Assembly (NCBI GenBank): GCA_041558415.1 | Contig: JBFFEY010000088.1 | Coordinates: 1 to 11,072 of the forward strand | DNA: 11,072 bases | Direction: 5' to 3' | DNA from: SG8-39 sp041558415 | Lineage (GTDB): Bacteria > Pseudomonadota > Gammaproteobacteria > Burkholderiales > SG8-39 | Program-made: the position numbers and the translations under genes | Part shown: one piece after another, positions 6,986 to 11,072 of the stretch | Layout of the letters: every line of letters starts with the position of its first letter | Numbering within the stretch: position 1 is the stretch's first letter | Notes under the pieces: model-generated | What the model was told of the DNA's origin: nothing | The model's database searches: none | Seen by the model: only the letters and a program-made list of their open reading frames with translations

Positions 6986-8455
6986 GTGACCGATCGCCAG
7001 CGTACCGACGAGCGCATCATGGTCTCGCCGATGTTCGAGCGGGGCGGCGAGCGGCGCCCACGCGAGGGGCATGGCAGCTGGGTCGAGCCCTCGCGCGAGC
7101 TGCCGGTCTATCAGCGCTGTGACGTGCTGGTGGTCGGCGGCGGGCCGGCGGGCACCGCGGCGGCGGTAGCTGCGGCGCGCGAGGGCGCCGAGGTCACGCT
7201 GCTCGAGCGCTACAACCATCTCGGCGGGCTGTCGACCGGCGGTCTGGTCATCTGGATCGACCGCATGACCGACTGGGAGGGCAAGCCCACGATCCGCGGC
7301 ATTGCCGAAGAGCTGCTCGAGCGGCTGCCGTCGGACGCGGTCGCCGGACCGCTGCCGGAGGAATGGGGCTCACGCGATCCGACACGCGCGGCCTACTGGT
7401 CGCTGCGCACCGCGGCTTACCACGGCATCGTCACCTGGTCGCCGACCATCGATCCGGAGCGGCTGAAGCTGCTGTCGGAGGCGCTGCTGCTGGAGCAGAA
7501 GGTACGGCTGGTCTACCACGCCTGGGCCTCGATGCCGATCGTCGAGGACGGTGCGGTGCGGGGCGCGGTGTTCGAGAGCAAGGAAGGTCGCCAGGCGATC
7601 TTCGCCCGCGTGGTGATCGACTGCACCGGCGATGGCGACATGTTCGCGCGCGCGGGCGCGCCGAGCGAGACCGACATCGAGCAGGACGACATCCACCACT
7701 GCATGAACACGGCTTTCCTTTTCGGCGGCGTCGACATGAACCGGTTTGTCGAGTTCCGCGCAGGGCAGCCCCAGCAGTACTCCGAGTTCATGCGGCGCGG
7801 GCGCGAGGTCTGCGGCCTGTTCGAGCGTGCCTTCGTGTCCTGGCGCAACGACGTGGCGTTGTTCATCGGTCCGCGCCAGTCCGGCTATTCCGGGCTGAAC
7901 GTCGACGACTTGAGCGAGGTCGATCTGCGCTCGCATCGCATCATGGCGCGCATGCTGGACTACTACCGGGCGCAGGCGCCGGGATTCGAGAATGCATTTC
8001 TGATGCTGAGCGCGCCGCAGACCGGCGTGCGCCACACGCGACGCCTGGTGGGCGTGCAGCGGATCAGCCGCGCGCAATGGCCCAGCGCGATGGTTCATCC
8101 CGACGAGATCGGCGTGACGCCGTCGGTGTCGCCCAAGTTTCCGAACATCTCGATTCCCTTTGGCGCGCTGCTGCCCGCGTCGCTCGACGGCCTGCTGGCT
8201 GCGGGCCGGCACGTCGCCTGCGATGCGAACTCGCACGCCTTCATGCGCGAGATTCCGCAGTGCTGGGTGACTGGGCAGGGCGCGGGCGTGGCGGCCGCGG
8301 TCGCGCTCAGTCAGGGCGTCGAGCCGCGTGCCGTGGACCTCGCCCGCGTACAGGCACGCTTGCGGGCGCAGGGCGTGTACCTGCGCACGCCCGCCGAGGC
8401 CGCGGCACAGGGACTGGCGACGCGGCTCGAGGACGCGGCGGCTCGCGCCGTGTGA
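6986..8455 (+). CDS. FAD-dependent oxidoreductase (FAD_oxidored, PF12831-like)
   Basis: This 489-residue flavoprotein has a Rossmann dinucleotide motif Gly51-x-Gly53-x2-Gly56 (VVGGGPAGTAAA) and Glu74 at the end of the second strand (LLER), which would bind the FAD ribose. The following YNHLGGLSTGGLV and the C-terminal AAGRHVACDANSHAFMREI…TGQGAGVAAAVAL blocks are typical of the PF12831 family. These proteins are soluble FAD dehydrogenases or reductases of mostly unknown substrate. The GTG at 6986 gives the longest frame. The ATG at 7019 (residue 12) is an equally possible start because neither has a strong Shine-Dalgarno and the first conserved residues come later. It lies 31 bases after the radical SAM gene and is the last gene of the + strand run. 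Oxidation or reduction of the dehalogenated product is an inference. Confidence 0.87.
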   Translation: MTDRQRTDERIMVSPMFERGGERRPREGHGSWVEPSRELPVYQRCDVLVVGGGPAGTAAAVAAAREGAEVTLLERYNHLGGLSTGGLVIWIDRMTDWEGKPTIRGIAEELLERLPSDAVAGPLPEEWGSRDPTRAAYWSLRTAAYHGIVTWSPTIDPERLKLLSEALLLEQKVRLVYHAWASMPIVEDGAVRGAVFESKEGRQAIFARVVIDCTGDGDMFARAGAPSETDIEQDDIHHCMNTAFLFGGVDMNRFVEFRAGQPQQYSEFMRRGREVCGLFERAFVSWRNDVALFIGPRQSGYSGLNVDDLSEVDLRSHRIMARMLDYYRAQAPGFENAFLMLSAPQTGVRHTRRLVGVQRISRAQWPSAMVHPDEIGVTPSVSPKFPNISIPFGALLPASLDGLLAAGRHVACDANSHAFMREIPQCWVTGQGAGVAAAVALSQGVEPRAVDLARVQARLRAQGVYLRTPAEAAAQGLATRLEDAAARAV

Positions 8456-8470
8456 GCGTCGCGCCGCGGG
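8456..8470. other. Convergent intergenic gap
   Basis: Fifteen bases separate the stop of the FAD oxidoreductase from the stop of the CoA ligase on the other strand. A CGCGGCG/CGCCGCG inverted repeat (8434-8440 and 8462-8468) could form a weak hairpin spanning it, but there is no T-run on either strand. No intrinsic terminator can be claimed. Confidence 0.4.
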
Positions 8471-10120
8471 CTAGGCGGGCGAACCCGCGTCGCGCAGCAT
8501 CTCGCGCAGCTTGAATTTCTGGATCTTGCCCGAGGGCGTCGCCGGCATCGACTCGAGCACGACGAGGCGCTCGGGGATGTACTGCACGGCAAGCTTCTGC
8601 TCTTTGAGGAACGCGACCATGCCGCCAAAGTCGAGCGCGGCGCCGGGCTTGGTCACCACCACGGCGCAGGCGCGCTCGCCGAGGCGCTCGTCCGGGTAGG
8701 CGACGATCGCCGCCTGCGCGATCGCCGGGTGGCGGTAGAGCAGGGCCTCGATCTCGACCACCGGAATGTTCTCGCCGCCGCGGATGATGACATCCTTGCT
8801 GCGGCCGGTGATGCGCACGTAGCCGGCGTCGTCGAGGCGCGCAAGGTCGCCGGTCTCGAACCAGCCTTCGGCGTCGGTGTCGTTCAGCTGCGGGCGCTTC
8901 AGGTAACCGCCGAAGTTCGAGCAGCCGCGCACCTGCAGGCGGCCGATCGTGCCTGCCGGCAGCGGCCTGCCGTCGGCGTCAAGCACGCGCAGCTCGATAC
9001 CCGGCAGCGGTTTGCCGTCGGTATTGATTGCCCGCGCGTCATCGTCGTCGAGCAAGGTCGTCGTCACGCCGCCGTTTTCCGTCATACCCCAGGCCGAGAT
9101 CACCTTGGCGCCGAGCGCGCGCTGCGCGCGCTCGACCAGCGGCCCGGGGATCGGCGCGCCGGCGCAGAGAAAGGCGCGCAGCGTCGGCACTTGATCGCCC
9201 GAGTCGGCCACCGCCTGCGCCAGGTCGGTGAGAAAAGGCGTCGACGCCATCGTGAAGCTGACGCCCTCGGCGCGAATCAGCTCGACCGCCTTGCGCGGTG
9301 CCCAGACGTCCTGCAGCACCGCGCGCGCCTGCAGCACGATCGGCATCATCATGCCGTAGATGAACCCGGTCTGGTGCGCGAGCGGCGAGGCCATCAGCAC
9401 CACGTCGTCGCGCGACAGCTGCATGCGTTCGGCGTAGCGCAGGATGTTCGAGAACAGCGTATTCGCCGAATGCATCACGCCCTTGGGTTCGCCGGTCGTG
9501 CCCGAGGTATAGATGAGCTGCATGACGTCGTCCGGGCCGTGCCGATTCCCGGCCAGGATGCGCTCGGCGTCGGCTTCGCGCTCCCAGACCGGGCCCGCGA
9601 GCAGCGCCTCGAAGCTGTTGGCGCCGTCTCCACCGACCGCGACGACCTTGCGCAAGTGAGGCAGGGTGGGCTGTAGTTCGAGCAGCATCCGCTCGAAATC
9701 GAAGCCGCGGAAGGTCTTCGGCGCGACGATCACCTTCGCTTCGCCGTGCGCGAGCATGAACGACAGCTCGCGCTCGCGGAAGATGTGCATCAGCGGATTC
9801 ATCACCGCGCCGATGCGCGCGCAGGCGAGGAACAGCACGACGAACGGCCAGCCGTTCGGCAGCTGCACCGAGACGACGTCGTTGCGCGCCACGCCGAGCC
9901 GCGCGAGCCCGACGCCAACGCGGTCGGCGAGGGTGGCCAGCTCGCGGTAGGTCAGGCGCGTCACCGCGCCGGGTTCGACCTGCACGGCGGTGAGCGCGAC
10001 CTTGTCCGGGCAGGCCGCGACGCAGGCATCGAGCGCATCGTTGATCGTGCGATCCGGCCAGTAGCCCTCGGCGCGCATCCGCGCGCGGCGCGGGGCGAGC
10101 AGGACGGCGTCGAAGTCCAT
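8471..10120 (-). CDS. Acyl-CoA ligase, cyclohexanecarboxylate-CoA ligase-like (AMP-forming)
   Basis: This is a 549-residue member of the ANL superfamily. It activates a carboxylic acid with ATP to an acyl-adenylate and then transfers it to coenzyme A in the cytosol. The core motifs are complete: P-loop YTSGTTGEPKG (204-214), GMTENG (345-350), TGD (423-425), hinge and A8 region GRSKDVIIRGGEN (439-451), and the catalytic Lys532 in PSGKIQK. The N-terminus (PPRRARM-like start followed by TINDALDACVAACPDK) and overall pattern most resemble cyclohexane-1-carboxylate:CoA ligases of the AliA group and the related FadK/short-chain ligases. An alicyclic, aromatic or medium-chain acid is therefore likely. 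The ATG lies four bases after the folE-like stop, so both genes probably share one transcript. It faces the dehalogenase cluster. Activation of the dehalogenated acid is plausible but unproven. Confidence 0.93.
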   Translation of the reverse strand: MDFDAVLLAPRRARMRAEGYWPDRTINDALDACVAACPDKVALTAVQVEPGAVTRLTYRELATLADRVGVGLARLGVARNDVVSVQLPNGWPFVVLFLACARIGAVMNPLMHIFRERELSFMLAHGEAKVIVAPKTFRGFDFERMLLELQPTLPHLRKVVAVGGDGANSFEALLAGPVWEREADAERILAGNRHGPDDVMQLIYTSGTTGEPKGVMHSANTLFSNILRYAERMQLSRDDVVLMASPLAHQTGFIYGMMMPIVLQARAVLQDVWAPRKAVELIRAEGVSFTMASTPFLTDLAQAVADSGDQVPTLRAFLCAGAPIPGPLVERAQRALGAKVISAWGMTENGGVTTTLLDDDDARAINTDGKPLPGIELRVLDADGRPLPAGTIGRLQVRGCSNFGGYLKRPQLNDTDAEGWFETGDLARLDDAGYVRITGRSKDVIIRGGENIPVVEIEALLYRHPAIAQAAIVAYPDERLGERACAVVVTKPGAALDFGGMVAFLKEQKLAVQYIPERLVVLESMPATPSGKIQKFKLREMLRDAGSPA

Positions 10121-10124
10121 CGGC

Positions 10125-10760
10125 TCAGTGCCCGAGCGCGTGCAGGAACTCGTTTCTCAGCTGCGCGTCGTCCTGGAACGCGCCGGCAAAGGCCTGCGTC
10201 ACCACGCGCTCGTCGCCGCGCCGGTCCTCGCCGAGCAGGAGGCAGAGCTGCTCGGCCTCGATCACGCAGGCGCCGCCCCTCGCGCGGCCGTGCGTCACCA
10301 GAGCCTCCGCCACGTCGCGCGTCATCCACTCCTGGTAGGTGAAGCGGTGGCCGATCGCATCGACCATGCGCGCGATGCGGCCGAAACCGTGCAGGCGGCC
10401 CCCGGGCAGGTAGGCGACATGCGCCACGCCGCGGAACGGCACCAAATGGTGCGGGCAGACGCCGTGGATCGCGATGCCGCGCACCACCACCATGTCGCTG
10501 CGCGCGTCGTCGAAGCCCGCGCCGAGCGCCTCGGCCGGGTCAAGGGCGTAGCCGCCGAGCAGGCGTCTTTGCCAGAGTTCCCGTACGCGCTCGGTGGTGC
10601 GACCCATGTGCGCGCCTTCGGGTTCGATGCCGCAGGCGCGCAGCAGGGCCGCGACCGCGGTCTCGAAGGCCGCGGGGTCGAAGGGCCGCTGCTGGGCGAT
10701 GCCGATATGGCCGGCGGGGCGCGGCGCTTGTTCGTGTGCGTGGTCGAGGTGCGCGTGCAT
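10125..10760 (-). CDS. folE: Divergent GTP cyclohydrolase I (FolE family)
   Basis: This 211-residue protein is a member of the family that opens the guanine ring of GTP to make dihydroneopterin triphosphate for folate or other pterins. Zinc ligands are present: Cys102 and His105 in VCPHHLVPFRG and Cys173 in EAEQLC. The guanine-anchoring Gln143-Glu144 (YQEWMT, matching Gln151-Glu152 of E. coli) is kept. Several sites are odd. The catalytic His179 of E. coli corresponds to Gln171. The usual CEHH is CPHH. LSK-x-x-R is replaced by FGR-I-A-R (127-131). The stretch after Cys173 is about four residues longer before the Arg-Gly (CLLLGEDRRGD) than the usual Cys-x3-Arg-Gly. It ends FLHAL, as in other FolE proteins. 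It may be a specialised or catalytically altered paralogue rather than the folate housekeeping enzyme. It is the first gene of a two-gene - strand unit with the CoA ligase. Confidence 0.85.
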   Translation of the reverse strand: MHAHLDHAHEQAPRPAGHIGIAQQRPFDPAAFETAVAALLRACGIEPEGAHMGRTTERVRELWQRRLLGGYALDPAEALGAGFDDARSDMVVVRGIAIHGVCPHHLVPFRGVAHVAYLPGGRLHGFGRIARMVDAIGHRFTYQEWMTRDVAEALVTHGRARGGACVIEAEQLCLLLGEDRRGDERVVTQAFAGAFQDDAQLRNEFLHALGH

Positions 10761-10790
10761 GGCGGGGTCTCGCGAGGGTGCGTGAGGGCG

Positions 10791-10825
10791 AGAATACTCC
10801 AGGACGTGGGGCGGGACGTCCTGAG
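10791..10825 (-). promoter_or_regulatory. Possible promoter/operator of the folE-ligase unit
   Basis: Read on the - strand, TATTCT (10796 down to 10791) resembles a -10 box about 30 bases before the folE ATG. Immediately upstream lies a perfect inverted repeat, CAGGACGT-8 bases-ACGTCCTG (10800-10823). One bulged base allows a further CTC/GAG pairing at 10797-10825. The dyad covers the spacer and -35 region, where no TTGACA-like box is seen. This fits a regulator-dependent promoter, but it is a visual call only. Confidence 0.35.
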
Positions 10826-10884
10826 TTGGCGGTCAGCGTGGGCGCGTGAGAACGGGCGTTGGTACGGGCGGTGCGAGCGCAGAA

Positions 10885-10909
10885 GGCCCGCTTGCGACCC
10901 GAAGCGGCC
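10885..10909. repeat. Hairpin-forming element, possible dispersed intergenic repeat
   Basis: The left arm GGCCCGCTT (10885-10893) and right arm AAGCGGCC (10902-10909) pair over eight bases with one bulged C around the loop GCGACCCG. The core CCGCTT…GACCC…AAGCGG resembles short dispersed intergenic repeats of some proteobacterial genomes as I remember them. Only one copy is in this window, so repeat status cannot be confirmed here. Confidence 0.3.
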
Positions 10910-11020
10910 GGTCGAAACGGCGCACAGCGGCCATTTGCAAGCCCCGAAAGCTGATCAGCGTCAATACGGAATCTTGCTAACGGTCTAGGTTTATTCGATC
11001 TTCGCGGGCGGCTCAGCCTG

Positions 11021-11027
11021 AGGGAGG
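11021..11027 (+). promoter_or_regulatory. Shine-Dalgarno for the gene entering the right edge
   Basis: AGGGAGG ends five bases before the ATG at 11033. It is one of the strongest ribosome binding sites in the window and the main reason to call a gene there. Confidence 0.6.
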
Positions 11028-11032
11028 TTTGG

Positions 11033-11072
11033 ATGAGCCTGATCGAACCCCGTCGTTTTATGTTACTTGGAA
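11033..11072 (+). CDS. Start of an unknown gene, cut by the window edge
   Basis: Thirteen codons (MSLIEPRRFMLLG) are open to the end of the window after a strong Shine-Dalgarno. The codons TTT, TTA and CTT are unusual for this GC-rich stretch, but AT-rich early codons are common in genes, so this alone does not show transfer. The product cannot be identified from so little sequence. Confidence 0.5.
   Translation, partial: MSLIEPRRFMLLG

Larger units (their letters stand above)
10761..11032. other. Divergent intergenic region
   Basis: These 272 bases separate the folE-like gene on the - strand from the start of a gene on the + strand. Open frames across it are composition-driven shadows. It contains the dyad and hairpin listed separately and a perfect palindrome GCTGATCAGC (10950-10959). 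From about 10960 onward the base composition becomes noticeably richer in A and T. No convincing -35/-10 pair for the rightward gene was found. Confidence 0.5.

Noticed and set aside
6954..6989. 11-codon frame whose stop overlaps the GTG start of the FAD oxidoreductase
   Set aside because: The GTGA overlap looks like coupling, but the frame has no ribosome binding site and the oxidoreductase may really start at 7019, so chance is likelier.
8434..8468. Hairpin at the convergent junction as a bidirectional terminator
   Set aside because: The stem is seven bases of G and C with a 21-base loop and no T-run on either strand. Such pairings are common in DNA this GC-rich.
10974..11002. TTGCTA-17-GATCTT as a promoter for the right-edge gene
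   Set aside because: The -10 matches the consensus at only three of six positions.

Overview
The window is about 11 kb of GC-rich bacterial DNA with tightly packed genes and strong G/C bias at third codon positions. The proteins read as those of an environmental proteobacterium, with Betaproteobacteria a reasonable guess. No rRNA or other marker fixes the taxon. The content looks like accessory catabolism rather than a housekeeping locus. No tRNA, rRNA, CRISPR array, insertion sequence or transposase was seen.

Left and centre (1-8455, + strand): six genes run in one direction with gaps of 82 bases or less. They are a 5'-truncated MetE-like zinc methyltransferase-family protein, a small NTF2/SnoaL-like protein overlapping it by four bases, an EntS-type MFS transporter, a 1077-residue fusion protein, a radical SAM/SPASM protein and an FAD-dependent oxidoreductase. 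The fusion protein is the centrepiece. Its front two thirds is a reductive dehalogenase (RdhA) with two 4Fe-4S motifs. Its back third is a complete phthalate-dioxygenase-reductase-type module (FMN, NAD(P)H, plant-type 2Fe-2S). This is the architecture of the cytosolic, self-sufficient 'catabolic' dehalogenases such as BhbA of Comamonas sp. 7D-2. There is no Tat signal and no RdhB membrane anchor, as expected for that class and unlike organohalide-respiring enzymes.

Right (8471-10760, - strand): two genes converge on the first set with 15 bases between the stops. A divergent GTP cyclohydrolase I (FolE) is followed after four bases by an acyl-CoA ligase resembling cyclohexanecarboxylate-CoA ligases. 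The FolE keeps its zinc ligands and guanine-anchoring Gln-Glu, but has Gln where the E. coli enzyme has catalytic His179, and it has a lengthened loop after the last zinc cysteine. A perfect 8-8-8 inverted repeat sits just upstream of a possible -10 box for this pair.

Far right (10761-11072): 272 bases without a gene hold that dyad, a second hairpin and a 10-base palindrome. A strong Shine-Dalgarno then precedes the first 13 codons of a gene that runs off the window.

Working model (inference): the + strand genes take up or expel, dehalogenate and further oxidise or reduce a halogenated aromatic or alicyclic acid. The convergent ligase could activate the dehalogenated acid to its CoA thioester. 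The jobs of the radical SAM, MetE-like and FolE-like proteins here are unknown and are the most interesting open questions.
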